Shown: positions 33,442 through 45,509, counted from the first letter of the stretch. The stretch: DNA of 64,000 nt from Rebecca billardiae RCC1528 (GCA_965240325.2 OZ251236.1:1612001-1676000); one strand, 5' to 3'. The notes: generated from the sequence alone by a model not told the origin. Numbers and translations: made by a program.

Positions 33442-34550
33442 AGTACTTCGCCATCAATTCGCCATCAGTCGCGGATAATACCCCCATAACTCTGATATGA
33501 ATAACCCGAGAGAACAATCAGGAAAACTTCCAGACTGCTTCGCAGTTCGCACTGGCGGGCGCGCGTCCAAGCCCGTCGCAGGGGTGCCCGTCGCAGGTCT
33601 GTATGCTCATGCAGATAGTTCTGACGCCCCTGCTCACCACCCACCTGTCCACCGGGGCACATATCTTATGCTCAAAACCGCACGCGGCCTCGCGACGTGC
33701 TGCGCCAGCGAGCGACGCGGTTGGCGCGCCCCGCGGCGCGGCGGCGTCAGACGCCACGCGCGAGGCTGGCGGCACCACCCGCGTGCGCGCGGACGCGCCG
33801 GCTCGGGCGACGCGCGCCGCCTCAGCTCGAGCACGAGCGCGAGCGCGCGGCGCCGGCTCGGTAGTCTGTGGCGGCGGAGTGCTCGAGCTACACTGCGCGC
33901 GGCGCCGAGCGGCTTGCGTGCGGTGCCAGCGGAGGAGCACTTGTCGATCAGAGGGTGAGACTGTCGTAGTCGATGTCGCCGCCCGCCGACCTAGCGGCGA
34001 GCACGGAGCAGCTGCGGGAGGTGCCAGTGTGAGACAGCCAGCGGCTGTCGCCCCTCACGGGCCCGTGCTGTGGGCGCCCGCGTGGGGCGCCTGCGGATGA
34101 GGATGACGGGTCGTAGTAGTGCGTCGCCGCGTGCCGGCCAAGCGGCGCGCCGCGCGCAGCTGCAGAAGAGGGGCTTGGACAGTGTCAGCGCGCCGCCTAG
34201 TGCGCTCTACTGGGCGATGAAGCGTCAGATGAGGTTAGTAGTCGACGTCGCAGCCCGGCGCGCCGGCAGGCTGCTGCAGATCAGCAGTGCTTCGGATGCT
34301 GGGGAACCTGCGGCCCCTGTGCTCGTCCTATTACTCCCGCACCGCCATATGCCCCGTTCTAGCTAGGGTGGAGCAATAAGGGGCACGGAGGAGGCCAGCG
34401 CCAAGGGCCAGATAGGTGCAACGGCGTCCCGACCTGCTGCAACGCCCCCAATGAGGCGATGCTATAAGCCTGCGGCGCGGCTGGCTGGACGCGGACTAAC
34501 TGAAAGAGGGTGCCCGAGTGCCTACTTCCCGGACCCGCTGCGTGTACTTG

Positions 34551-34600
34551 TACAGTTTACTAAGAATAAGAGACGCACACAGCTCAGGCAGGCGAGATAG
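34551..34600 (+). repeat. Dispersed TACAGTTTACTA element
   Basis: An intact copy starting TACAGTTTACTAAGAATAAG and ending GGCAGGCGAGATAG. No gene start is recognised nearby. Confidence 0.8.
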
Positions 34601-34746
34601 AGCTGTTGATCTCCACATGCACCGCTAGAAGAATGCGGGAAGAATATCAGCTGCTGCTAGTATTATAATAATTAGCTGGCAGGTGCCAATATTTCAGTGA
34701 TGATATGGCTGAAACTCAATTAATACTAACACCGTTGGAGGGCCTG

Positions 34747-34795
34747 TACAGTTTACTAAGAATAAGAGACGCGCACAGCTCAGGCAGGCGAGATT
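34747..34795 (+). repeat. Dispersed TACAGTTTACTA element
   Basis: An intact copy in the same orientation, 196 bp after the previous one. It differs by one base in the GACGCGCACAG part. No gene start is recognised nearby. Confidence 0.8.
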
Positions 34796-35388
34796 GACGG
34801 CCCGCACCCACGCGGAAGTGTACTTCTGCGCATCGGTGAGCGGCCGCCGCCATGCGCGGCGATGCCGATGTAATGTCGCGGCATGCGCGCCGGACGCGGC
34901 CGGCCTGGCCGCGGTCCGGCCGTCGCAGCACTCGCTGGTGACGCTGCACGCAGGCCATCTAATGGCGGCGCTGCCTACCAGGACTGACTCATGTAAATCA
35001 TCTGCCTTTTTTAGTATCGGGCTGGGCTGTAGGCCCGCCCCTGTTGCCTGACTCGGATTCTATCATGAGTGTCCGTTTGACGACACGAAGTGACACAAAG
35101 TCGGCGTTGGAATGGCAGAGCACTGGTAACGGCTCCGCCTGCACCGGAATCGAAACAGGTTGAATAGCTCTGAGGGCGACTTAGGCTGCCCGGGATAAAA
35201 GAACCGTAACATTTAACAAATATTAGTTAAACTATGCAAATAATTAACTGAACTTCGGCACTGAATCGCTGCTGTCACTCACGCTGCCACGGGCCGGGCT
35301 GTCGGTAGCTCCTACTCCAAGTGGTCCGGAAGGCTTTGTCCGTTTGCGGCTACAAGTATCTCCCTTGCTTTGTCGCAGCCTCGCAGGT

Positions 35389-35433
35389 CCAGTACTCCGA
35401 TAGTACAGCCGCCGTACTATCGGAGAGTACTGG
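35389..35433. repeat. Near-perfect hairpin with 7-nt loop
   Basis: The arm CCAGTACTCCGATAGTAC (35389-35406) pairs with GTACTATCGGAGAGTACTGG (35414-35433), with a 2-nt bulge and loop AGCCGCC. It has no poly-T tail and no adjacent gene. Its function is unknown. Confidence 0.8.
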
Positions 35434-36357
35434 AACGGCGCTGCATGTCGCGCGCGCACCGAACCGCAACCGACCGGTCGAGCACATGACAGAGTTGACA
35501 CCGAGATTCCCGAGACCGCCGGTTTTCGCCCGATTCGCAATTGCCCACCTCGTCCGGTCGCGCGTGCAGGTCGAACGTACTGTGACGTAGGTCGTAGCCG
35601 ACTGATAACACATTAACGCTGATTTCTGTGAACCGTGTGACCGATCAGGGCGGAGGTACGGGCCGCCGTCAGCACCGACAAGTTTCGGTGCTGATGTGAC
35701 TTGGGTGGTCCTCGTCAGCCTTGCACGACGAGCGCTCACACTGGCCACCACACCACGCGCTGCACACGACCGTGGCCTCGCGCGAACCCCTGGCGCGCGC
35801 ACAGCCCACGCGTGAAGCCGCGTGAAGCGATGAGTGTCAGTGTGCGATGGCGGGGAGCAACACGGAAGTTGCGAAGAGAAAGGACCGCCATCATCAAATA
35901 CCTATGATCCTTTGGTTGCGAACCGACATCAGCAGGCTGATGTGGTTAGCCCCGGGACTGGAGGACGGCCTGATGAATCATCATCAGTTAAAATTCCCCA
36001 CCCAACCTCACCACTGACCGAGACACCAAGTGCCTTGTTTGGGAGTATTAATTACGCGCCTACTGATATTGGTCCGGGCGTGACGGCGGGGGTTTCATAT
36101 GACGAAGTTTCCTCAGTTTGATGCTCATTTTCAGTTTTCACACCCTTTTCAGGGTTCTTGTCGGCAGTTATGAATACGCCGCCGGTTGGCGGGCAGCACG
36201 GAGCTCGAACGCCAAACTGAAATAAACGATCCGCATCAATCGGCGCGCACGGTGCGAATCGTCCACGCAGCTGCGCACGAGCCACGACTCCCCCACGCTC
36301 ACGAGCGCAGTCGCCTGGCGCCGGCGGGGTGGCGCGCACGCCTGAGCCGGCCGTGGC

Positions 36358-39300
36358 ATGCGGCGCGCCGGCCGCGCGCTCGTGGGCCGCTCTGTGCTGC
36401 CATGCCTCGCCCTCTTCATCGGCGCGCACTGCGCTCGCGCCGCCTTCGTCTTGACCGACGGCCCGCCGCAGCTGCGCGGCCTCGAGCTGGTGGCGGCGCA
36501 GCAGGCGTTCTCGCCCGACGTCTTCGACGTGGCCGGTCCCGTCGTGCTCACGCGGCGCGAGGAGTGGTCGTACGCGCAGGGGTGTCCGCCCGCCTTCGTT
36601 GGCAACAGCTCCCTCGCGGGCGCGATCGTGCTGCACCTCGACCCCAACTGGGCGCGGTGCAGCCACGAGCAGCACGCGCGCGCGGCGGGTGCGCGCGGCG
36701 CCGTCCTGTGGCTCGACTTCCCGCTCTCGTTCTCGGAGCACTTCCACATGGTGCCGGGGATGACGCGCAACTTCTGGGCAGACGGCGACACCCGCGAGCT
36801 CGCGGCGCCGCCCGCGCTCCACTTTGCGCAGGTGGACGCGCTGGCGCTGGTCGAGGCGCTGCAGCTGCAGCGCCGCGCCGCGCGCGACGGCCGCTCGTCC
36901 GGCGGCGCCATCCGCGCGCGGGTCTCGCACACGGCGGGCGAGCGCAGCGCGTGGGAGCGGCTATGGGGCTCCCCGTGGTTCACGCTGCTGCGCGCCCTCC
37001 TCGCCCTCCAGTCCCTCGCGTGCATCGAGCTGGCGCTCTGCCGGCTGCACGCGTACTGGCGGTCGGACGAGCGGAGGCTGCAGCTGAGCGCGGCCAACGC
37101 CGTGCTGCTGGCCGAGCTGCTGTGCAACGCGGTGGGCGTGGCGAAGGTGGTGCTCGACCCGCTCCAGTCGACGGGCCTGCTGCCGGTGCGCATCTCGCTG
37201 CTCATCCCCGCCTTCGCCATGCCGACCCTCGCCATCGCCACCATCTTCTTCTTCGGTGCGCGAGCGCGCGCGCGCGACCGCGCAGGCCGCGACACACTGC
37301 GCGCGCGCGCCGCGCTGCGCGCGCGCGCCGTGCGGGCACGGCCGTCGGCAGCGAGCGCGCGCGGCGCGGGAGCAGCGTGGCGGGCCGGCCACCCCGCGAC
37401 CTCGGCGCCTGCGCCCGCGCACCCCACGCCCGCCGCGCCGCCGCTCGCACAGCGTACTTTGAGGCGGCGATTCGGTCTGGCGGGCTCGCGCCCGGCCGCA
37501 TCACGCAGGTGGCGCACTCGCGCGTCGTGCTCGTCGCCATCGCCCTGGTGCTGCTGTGCACGGCGGCGGCCGTGACGGTCGCGCTCACCGTCTCGATCAA
37601 CATCATGACCAAGCTCCTCGTGCTCGCGGTGATCCCCTTCGCGCTGGCGTGCGCGATGGCCAAGCTCAGCGCCCATCTCCTCGCGCGCACGCGCGCTCGG
37701 CTCGGGGGCGTGCTGCCTCCGCCCGTGCTGCGCCGCGTGCTCCGCATCCTGCGCGCGACGACCGTCGGGAGCGTGTGCCTCGCGCTGGGCTGGGGCAACG
37801 CGTACATGCAGTACGGCCCGACGCGCGCCGCCCTGCAGCTCGCGTGGACCAGCGCGGCCTTCGGCGCCGTCTCCTACGCGCAGATCGAGGCGTTCAGCCC
37901 GGTGGGCGTGCGCGTGCTGCGGCTGCCGCTGCGGCGCGCGACCGAGGCGGCGGCGCGGCTGGGCGCGCGCGCGCTCGGCGCTGCGCGCCTGCTGCGCCGG
38001 CGCGATGGGCACGGGGCGAAGGTGAGCCCGGCCGGGCGTGAGCCGTCGGACACCGAGCTCTACGCCCAGCTCAGCGCGAACGCCGCGCGCTCCCCGTCGG
38101 GCGCGGCGGCTCCCTCTCCGCCCGGCGGCTGCGGCGTGCGCGCGCACTCGGCCGGCGTGGTCGCGGACAAGGCGGTCGGCGCGCACGCCGCGATGGGCGC
38201 GGCCGCCGGCGCGGGGCTCGAGGCAGCCGCGGAGCCCGCGGCGGGCGGCGGCGCGGAGAAGCCCGCGGAGGGCGTGCCGCACGTCGACGAGGACATCGAT
38301 GCGGTCGTGCCGTGGCGGGGCGAGCCCGGCGGCTGCGCCCCTGCCGACGACGCGGCCGCAGAGGCGGCGGTCGTGCCGCTGCGGCAGCGCACCCTCGTGC
38401 TGCCCTCGCCGGCAGATCGCGAGCTCGACGCGCGCGCACGGGGGCGGCCCGAGTGCCGCCAGCCGCCCGCCGAGCTGCCGCGCTCGAGCGAGGGCAGCGA
38501 CGACCGCTCGCCCGACGAGCCGCCGCCCGCCTCCGCGCGCACGGCTTGGTGCCGCGTGAGCGCTCCGTTCGGCAGCGCGGGCGGCAGCCGGCTGGGCCAG
38601 CAGCTGCGCAACCGGCTGGCCGTCGGGCTGGGCGGCGCGGCAGCGCAGCCGGCGCAGCCCGCGCCGAGCCCCGTCGAGCTGCGCCGGCTGCTCGGCCTCT
38701 CGTACTTTGCGCTGCGCGAGTTTGCGGCAACGCACGCGCTGGGCGGCGGCACGAGCAGCGCGGAGGTGGGCCAGCTGGTGCGCGCGCTCACGCTGGGCTC
38801 GGGCCTCTCGTACGCGGAGCAGTCGATCGGCGAGACGACGGCGGGGAAGCCGCGCCGCGCGGCGGTGCGCCGCGCCAACGTCTTCGTCTCGCACGCCCAG
38901 CAGTGCTCGTTTGCCAAGCTGCTCGACGCGCTCGAGGCGCACGCGGCGCGGCACGAGCTCGAGCTGGGCGCCATGTACTGCTGGATGGACGGTGCGCAGC
39001 AGCGCGGCGGGCGCAGCACGCCGCGCGCCGCACCGCGCGTGTGCCCGCGCCGCCCCGTCGCGATCATCCACCGCGGCGCACACACTCACGCACACACGCA
39101 CGCACACACGCGCGCACACACCGCCCCTGCCTCTGTGCCGTGCCCCACGCGCGCGCTGCCCCACGCGCGGCGCTGCCCCGCGCGGCGCTGCCCGCCAGTC
39201 TTCTCGATCCGCCAGCACGACGTCTCCGCAGACGTGCGGTACATCGGCGAGATCGTGCGCGAGATCGGCACGCTCGTGATGGTGCTCGACCCGTGGGACA

Positions 39301-40784
39301 GGCCGCTGGCGCTCACGCGCGCGTGGTGCCTCTTCGAGCTGCACCAGTGCGTGAAGGCGAGGGCGCACGCGGCGGAGGCGGCGCACGGCGCGCAGCCCGC
39401 GCAGGCGGACGGCGCGGCCGCGGCGACGTGCGTGGGGGACTCGCCCCCCACGCCGCCGGCGTGGATGCGGCGGCGCGGCGGCGCGGCGGCGGCGGGGGCC
39501 GGCGGCGGCACCGGCACCGCCGGCACCGGCACCGCCGGCGGCGACAGCGGCCGCGGCGGGCTCGCCGCCACCCTCGTCGGCAGCGCCGCCAAGGCGCGCG
39601 TCAGCAGCAGCAGCACCGCACCCGCCGGCAGCTGCAGCTCGAGCAGCTTCGGCGCCGGAGGGCGGGCCGGCGCCACGCCGCCGGCGGCGGCGGGCGGCGG
39701 CAGCGCCACGCCCGCCGCCGCGGCCACCGCGGACGCCGGCGGCGTGGCGCTGCACCTCACGCTCGCCCCGGCCGAGGCGTCCGCACTCGTGCGCGCCCTG
39801 CGCCGCGACCGCGCGGCGGCCGAGGCTGCGCTCGTCTCCTTCGACGCTCGGAACGCGGAGGCGTCGGTCGAGGCGGACCGGTGGATGATCTTCGAGGCGA
39901 TCGAGAAGGAGCACCTCGCGCACACCGACGGCTCCGCCGCCTCGTTCGGCGGCGGCGAGAGCGCGCGGCGCCGCCGGCTGCAGGCCGCCAAGCGCGCCCG
40001 CCGCCCGTCATGCTCGCCCCTGGGCGGCGCCGCGCGCGCCGTGCCGATGGAGGAGGCGGTCGACGCCTTCAACGCGACCGTCGCCGCGGAGGTGCGGCGC
40101 GCGCTCACGGCGTTCACGTGGGCGGTGCAGCACGCGAGCGGCGCGGGCAGCAACAGCGGCTCGGGCGGGTGGGACGCGCACGCCGCGCGGCTGCGAGGCC
40201 GCTTGACCCGCCCGTCCGGCGGCTCCGCCTCCGAGGCGACCGACGGCGGCGGCTCGGTCGAGAACGGCGGCGCCGGGGGCGGGGGCGCCGTCTGGTCGAT
40301 CGGCGGCGGCGGCGCCAGCTCCTCCTCGCTCACGAGCCCGGCGCGCTCGCCGTACTGCTCGGGCTGGCGCGGCCCGGCGGCGCTCAGCCCCGGCGTGGGC
40401 GAGCGCCGCCTCAGCCCGAGCTCGAGCACCCACCGGCTGCCCATGGCGATGGCGAGGGCGCGGCTCAGCACGTCGCCGCTAGAGCTGGCGCCGCCGGTGC
40501 GTCGGGGCGCGTCGGACGCCGCCCGTCCGGGCCTGCAACGCCCCCGCTCCACCACCGCGCACGACGTCGGCGCTGGCTCGGCCCACGGCGTTCGACGCTC
40601 CAGGCAGGCAGCGGGGCTGGCAGCGCTCCCCCGGCGGAGCCAGAGCACGTCGCGCTCGCTGGCAGGGACGCCCGAGCGAACCACCCGCCGCCTCTCGAGC
40701 ATCACGGACAGCAGGGCGAGCTTGTCGTTGGCGAGAGACTCGGCTGGGGGAGACCCGGCGGGCCATGTGGAGCCCTTGGACTGA
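36358..40784 (+). CDS. Seven-membrane-segment receptor-like protein with split TIR-like domain
   Basis: Three exons: 36358-37255, 37453-38991 and 39199-40784. The introns (197 and 207 bp, GTGCG...AG, both phase 1) give 1340 residues. A signal peptide (1-28) precedes an ectodomain to about residue 200. Seven hydrophobic segments lie near 207-227, 244-266, 279-300, 325-349, 353-376, 403-422 and 428-448. A Pro/Ala-rich cytoplasmic stretch follows. The TIR-like domain begins at about 773 (ANVFVSHAQQCSF), is interrupted by intron 2 exactly at YCWMD|VFSIRQHD, and continues through DPWDRPLALTRAWCLFEL (about 843-862). A helical segment conserved in such algal proteins is at about 997-1047 (LHLTLAPAEASALVRAL). 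The tail is low-complexity. A GPCR-like surface sensor with a TIR-like output is inferred; neither ligand nor enzyme activity can be read. Confidence 0.75.
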
Positions 40785-41028
40785 GTCCGAGGACGCCGTT
40801 CGACGGCCGTACCCGCGTAGCAGTGCACTCAGCAGTGACTTAGCGCCACTGAGCCGACTGATGACTGATGGCTCCGCAGGCCGGTCGCGGCGGCTATATG
40901 GCGCTTTATAGTAGTATATATATATAGCGGCTCTTCATGGCTCCGCTCTAAAGAGCCACAGCGGCCTGACCCAGAGGCCAGTGCGCAGCGCGTGACGCCA
41001 GTGCGCCGCGCGCGCCGCGTGCCCGCCG

Positions 41029-42552
41029 TCATCTGCGCCGCAGCTTGCTGAACAGCGGCGGCGGCTTGGCGCCCAGGCTGCTGCCCAGCGCGCCCGCGGA
41101 GCCCGGGCGCTGCTGGCGCGCGCCCTCCCCGCCACCGCCGCCAGCGCGCGCCCGCTCCGCGCCCACCGCCGCGCGCGTGCGCTCGAGCTCGAGCTCGAGG
41201 TCCGTGATGACGGACGTGAACGCGTGCGCCAGACGCTCCTCCACGTCCGCGCGCTCGCGCTCGGCGCGCACCAGCCGCGCCTCGAGCTGCGCGACGCGCT
41301 CGGCGAGGGCGACCTTGGTGCGGTCGCCGACCTTGTCGAGCGCGGCCTGCAGCCTGCGCACCTCCGCCTGCAGCTCGCCGTTCTCCGCCGTCGCCGCCTC
41401 GAGCGCCGCGGCGGCCGCGGCGCCGCCCGCGGCCGCGCGCGGCGCCGCGCCCGGCAGCGCGCCGTCTGTGGAGTGCTGCGCCCACAGGTCCTCGATGGCG
41501 CGCTCGGCGTGCGCGCGCTCGAGCTCGCGCGGCGAGGGCGGGCGCTCGTCCTCCTCGTCCGCCCCGCCGAGCGCGGGCAGCCGCGGCGCGCTCCCCGCGC
41601 TGCCGTGCGCGCCCGGCCCCCGCGCCCTCGGCTCGGCGGCCGCGCCCGTGTGCGCGGCGCTGAGGTCGGTCACCCCGGAGAAGGCGGACGCGCTGTCCGA
41701 CTCGTCGGCGCGGCTGAAGTTGCGCAGCCAGCGCGCGACGAGCGTCATCCGCATCACGCCCACCGAGCCGTCCGCCGGCAGCGGCACCTCGACCTGCGTG
41801 CGGCTTGTCTCCGCGCTCGCGTACCGCGACAGGTCGAGCGAGGTCGAGGCGATCGTGCGCCGTGTGCCGCCCGCCGTCAGCTGCGCACGCGCGCCGCGTG
41901 GGCGCGCGCGCGCGCAGGCGGGCGGGTTGGTGCGGCCGCGCGGGCGGTGCGCGCGCGCCCGCGCGGGTGCGGCGCGGTCCGCGCCCCGTGCCCGCCCCGC
42001 TCCGCGCCTGCGCCGCGCACCTCCTTCAGCTGGAACTCGCACAGCTTGGGCTCGTACACGGAGCGCTGCTCGTCCAGGAAGATCGTGCACAGCAGCGCCA
42101 TGTCCTGCTGCGCGAACGAGGCGCTGACGGAGAGCGAGCCGTCGACGGGGTCGAGCTCCTCGTGCACTTTCACCGGCTTGCTCTGCGCGCGCGCGCGCGC
42201 ATGAGCACGCCATGCGTGCTGAGCGTGCGCGCGCGCGCGCGCGCGCGCGCGGCGCGCTGTCCGCGGCCTCTCACCGTGACCACCTTTGCGCCCCGGCGCC
42301 AGACGAGGAGGACCTCGCCGTGCGGGCTGCGCAGGTCGATGTGTATGTCCTGCGCCGCCCGGGCACGGCCGCGCGCACGCTCAGACTCGGCCGGCGCGGC
42401 TGTGGGCTCGGCGGCGCGCTCGCGCATGGCGTCGCGCGCCGCACATGGCACGTGATGTAGAACTTCATCGGGCGCTTGCCGAGGTGCGGCTTGCCCAGCC
42501 GCGGCTTGGAGAGGTGCGGAGGGTTGCGCATGGAGCTCGCGATAGCCTTCAT
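41029..42552 (-). CDS. NT-C2 domain coiled-coil protein
   Basis: Four exons, all phase 0: 42552-42445, 42349-42275, 42182-42021 and 41880-41029. Introns of 95, 92 and 140 bp have donors GTGCG, GTGAG and GTGCG. The product is 398 residues. Spliced, the N-terminal part (about 29-166) reads as an N-terminal-type C2 domain as in EEIG1/EHBP1: FYITCHDIHIDL, GEVLLVWRRGAKVVT, YEPKLCEFQLKE, TSLDLSRYA, then MRMTLVARWLRNF. Residues about 245-345 form a coiled coil (LQAEVRRLQAALDKVG, ERVAQLEARLVRAERERAD). Family members link membranes to cytoskeleton or vesicle traffic. The low-complexity introns are strongly alternating CG. The gene is divergent from the kinase, with 302 bp between start codons. Confidence 0.75.
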
Positions 42553-42854
42553 GCTCCGCGGCGGGCGCTCGTCACGGCGTGGCCGCCCTCCGCGCGCGCT
42601 TGCTTGCCCAAGGATCCCGGCTGCCTTACTTGATGCCCTCCTGGCGAGGGGAAGATGGCGGCTGCAGGCTGCTTGCCCAACGCCCAGCAATTGAGATTGC
42701 GTCGAGATCTCACGCCCAGCTGGTTCAGCGGCAGGTTGGCAAACAGCAGCCGCTCACCGCTTGCAGCTTGCAGCGGTGCTGGGCAAGCCGAGCTTGCTCA
42801 TCTGCACCGGCTGCGCAATGCACTGAGCGGGGCAGCGCGCGGCCGGCCGGCGCG
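42553..42854. promoter_or_regulatory. Divergent promoter of NT-C2 and kinase genes
   Basis: 302 bp separate the two ATGs. The segment contains repeated CTTGCCCAA and GCTTGC motifs (42601, 42670, near 42761-42800, in both senses) that could be shared binding sites. No TATA box is evident. Confidence 0.45.
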
Positions 42855-44918
42855 ATGGACCGCGTGCGCGCGGAGAGCGGGCGCGAGTTCAGCTTCGCCG
42901 ACTTCCGCATCGTGCACGAGATCCACCGCTCTTCCTCCGGCGCCGTGTACAAGGCGCTGCACCGGCGCTCCAACGCCAAGGTCGTGCTCAAGGAGAAGAA
43001 GGCGCCCGAGCTCGGGCCGGGGAAGCAGCTGGACAACGAGGCGGTGCTGCTCTCCGCGCTCGACCACCCGAACATCATCAAGTGCCACGGCCACTTCCAC
43101 GACGCCGCGCGCCGCTCGCTCTTCATGGTGCTCGAGGACGCGCCGGGCGGGGACCTGCAGGCGTCGCTGCGCGCGCGCGCGCTCACGCGGCGCTACCTGG
43201 GCGAGCGCGAGGTGCTCGTGCTCTTCCTGCAGATCGCGCGCGGCGTGGAGTACCTGCACGCGCGGAACATCGTGCACCGCGACCTCAAGGCGCTCAACGT
43301 CGTGCTCGACGCCGAGGGCGTGCCGAAGGTGTGCGACCTGGGCGTCTCGCGGCTGCGCTCCGACCAGACGGTCTTCCTCGACTCCTTCCACGGCACGCCG
43401 CTGTACCTGAGCCCCGAGCTGGTGGACAACGAGCCGTACACGGAGAAGACGGACGTGTGGTCCCTCGGCGTGCTGCTCTACCAGCTCGCCGCGCTCCGCC
43501 TGCCGTTCGAGGGCAACTCGCTCGGACAGATCGTCGGGCTCATCAAGAATGGTGCGCACGCGCACGCGCACGCGCACGCGCACGCGCACGCATGTGCACG
43601 CGCACGCGCGCGCGCGTGCGCACGCGCGGAAGGCGCGCATGCGCCCACCGCACGCGCCGCCGCCCCGCCGCCCTGTGCCGCGCAGGCACGTACGCGCCGC
43701 TGCCCTCGCACTTCTCGCGCCACCTGACCAAGCTGCTGGGCTCGATGCTGCACCGCAAGCCCTCGCACAGGCCCACGCTCACCGTGCGCGCGCGCGCGGA
43801 CGCGCGGACGCGTGGCGGGCGTGCGCGCGCGCGACACGCGCCTCGCCCCGCGCCGCCGAGCACGTGCGCGCGGCTCACGCGCGGCCCTCGCGCGCGCGGC
43901 TCCACAGGAGATTGTTGTGTACTGCGAGCAGCTGATCGACCACCTGGACGGCAAGTCGGGCGCACAGCCGCGGGGTGGGGCGAAGGAGGGCGGCGCGGCG
44001 CGCGCGGACGGCGGCGCCGAGCAGCGGGCCCGGCAGGAGGCGGGCGCGGCCGCGCCGACGGAGCAGCGCGCCTCGGCCGCCGCCGCGCCCGAGCTGCGGC
44101 GCACGGACACGGCCGAGGCCGAGCGCGCGGAGCGTGCGGAGCGCGCGGAGCGGCGCGCGGGCGCGGCGAGCGGCGGCAGCGCCACAGAGTCGGGCTCGGA
44201 CTCTGGGCACGGCGGGCGGCGCGCGCGGGGCGCGCACCCGCCCACGCCTGCGCCCACCGCCGAGTCGACGCGGGACGACAGGCTGCGCCAGCGCGCGGAG
44301 GCGCACGCCGCGTCGCGCGGCCCGTCGATCCCTTCGAGCGCGCAGCCGTCCGCGCGCGCGCCCGCGCCATACGACACGCCGCCGCGCGGCGCGCGCGAGG
44401 GCGCGGCCGGAGCCCAGCCCGGCGGCGGCGGCGCGCGCGCCGAGCAGGCGCCGCCGCCGCCCGGCACGGGCGGGAGCTCTGACGGCGGCTCGCGCCGGCA
44501 GCAGCTGCTCGCCCAGCGGGAGGAGGAGCGGCGCGCGCGGCTGGTGCAGGCGTCCTCCGCGCGCGCCGCCGGACACCCGCCCTCCTCCTCGGGCGCGCCC
44601 TCCACGCCGGGACACTCCTCCGCCTCCGCCTCCGCCTCCGAGTCGGCCGACGCGGAGCGCGAGATGTACGCGCTGGCGGCGCGCGTGCACCGGATGCAGC
44701 TCGAGGCGGCGGTGTGGGAGGAGCAGCCCGCCGGCTGGCGGCCCTCCGGGCTCGAGCCATCCGAGCCGTCCGAGCCCGAGCGCAGCCCGGCGCCCCTCGA
44801 GAGCTCGCCCTCCGAGCGTGAGCCGAGCGAGGCGCCCTCTGCGATGAGCCGGCGCTCGTACAACATCTTCACGCACGAGTGGGAGGAGCAGCCGCTGCGC
44901 CAGCCCGCAAAGAGGTAG
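42855..44918 (+). CDS. NEK-like serine/threonine protein kinase
   Basis: Three exons: 42855-43551, 43686-43783 and 43908-44918. Introns are 134 and 124 bp (GTGCG...AG, phases 1 and 0). The product is 601 residues. The kinase domain occupies residues 17 to about 270, with Lys46 in VVLKEK, Glu62 on the alphaC helix, HRDLKALNV at 141-149, DLG (not DFG) at 161-163, and GTPLYLSPE at 180-188, followed by DVWSLGVLLYQLAALRLPF. The exon 2 segment ends the C-lobe (MLHRKPSHRPTL). The DLG and activation-loop pattern and the overall order fit NIMA-related kinases. The C-terminal half is Ala/Glu/Arg/Ser-rich with no domain. A cilium or cell-cycle role is typical of the family but not shown here. Intron 1 is almost pure alternating CA/CG. 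Confidence 0.85.
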
Positions 44919-45509
44919 GCGAGGGCGGCACTGCCCACCGTGAAGCTGCTCGAGGAGCTGTCCTGATGCGACCGTCCGCGGTACGACAGCGCCGTGCCTA
45001 CAGCGGCTGCCTACAGCTTGACACGGTCGTGACACGTACTCGCATATCGTCGGCGCGCATCATCATACTGACGATCGATGCATGCGGCGTAGCAGTAGTA
45101 TCATCAGCAGCAGAGTGCGTCGCTCGCGTCGTCAGCATCAGCAGACGATATTCGTCGTCGATCTGATATCACTCATCAGCATTCTGCATTACAGCCAGCA
45201 GCTCGCGGAGCTACTCGCCGGGCTAACTGGCGGAGCCTGCGCTGCTGATGTGACGATCGATATGAATGACCGTTGACGACCGCTGATGTGATATGATGAT
45301 GATGATCGGTCGATCGGAATATGTGACTCGATATGCATGACGACCGCGCCGCGCTGCTGCACCGTATAAATGTCGTATATATATATATATTTAATTCAGC
45401 AGCACAGTCATCGCCTAGCCGGCCGTAGGCGCTTAAGTCGCCGCAGCAGATGCGATGCGCGGTGGCGGCTGCATGCCGCGCCAGCCGATCGTCCCTGCGC
45501 CAGCCCTGC
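44919..45509. other. Convergent 3' spacer, AT-rich
   Basis: This lies between the 3' ends of the kinase (+) and GT47 (-) genes. It has many ATC/GAT-rich stretches, ATGATGATG near 45294, and a (TA)n tract at about 45377-45391. No gene is seen. Confidence 0.5.

Larger units (their letters stand above)
33155..36357. other. 3.2-kb divergent spacer between two TIR-like receptor genes
   Basis: No credible gene is seen. The spacer holds dispersed TACAGTTTACTA elements at 33246, 34551 and 34747, a 58-bp direct repeat at 33313-33441, a hairpin at 35389-35433, and degenerate GC-rich sequence at 33660-34380. The short frames there are featureless. The spacer must contain the promoters of both flanking genes. 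Confidence 0.5.

Noticed and set aside
33497-34366. Short coding genes in the receptor spacer
   Set aside because: Open frames there are Arg/Ala-rich, overlap each other in all frames and show no domain, signal peptide or splice evidence.
36168-39923. A 1251-codon minus-strand frame opposite the 7TM-TIR gene
   Set aside because: Very high GC suppresses stops. The plus strand has coherent domains, membrane segments and splice sites, whereas this frame has none.
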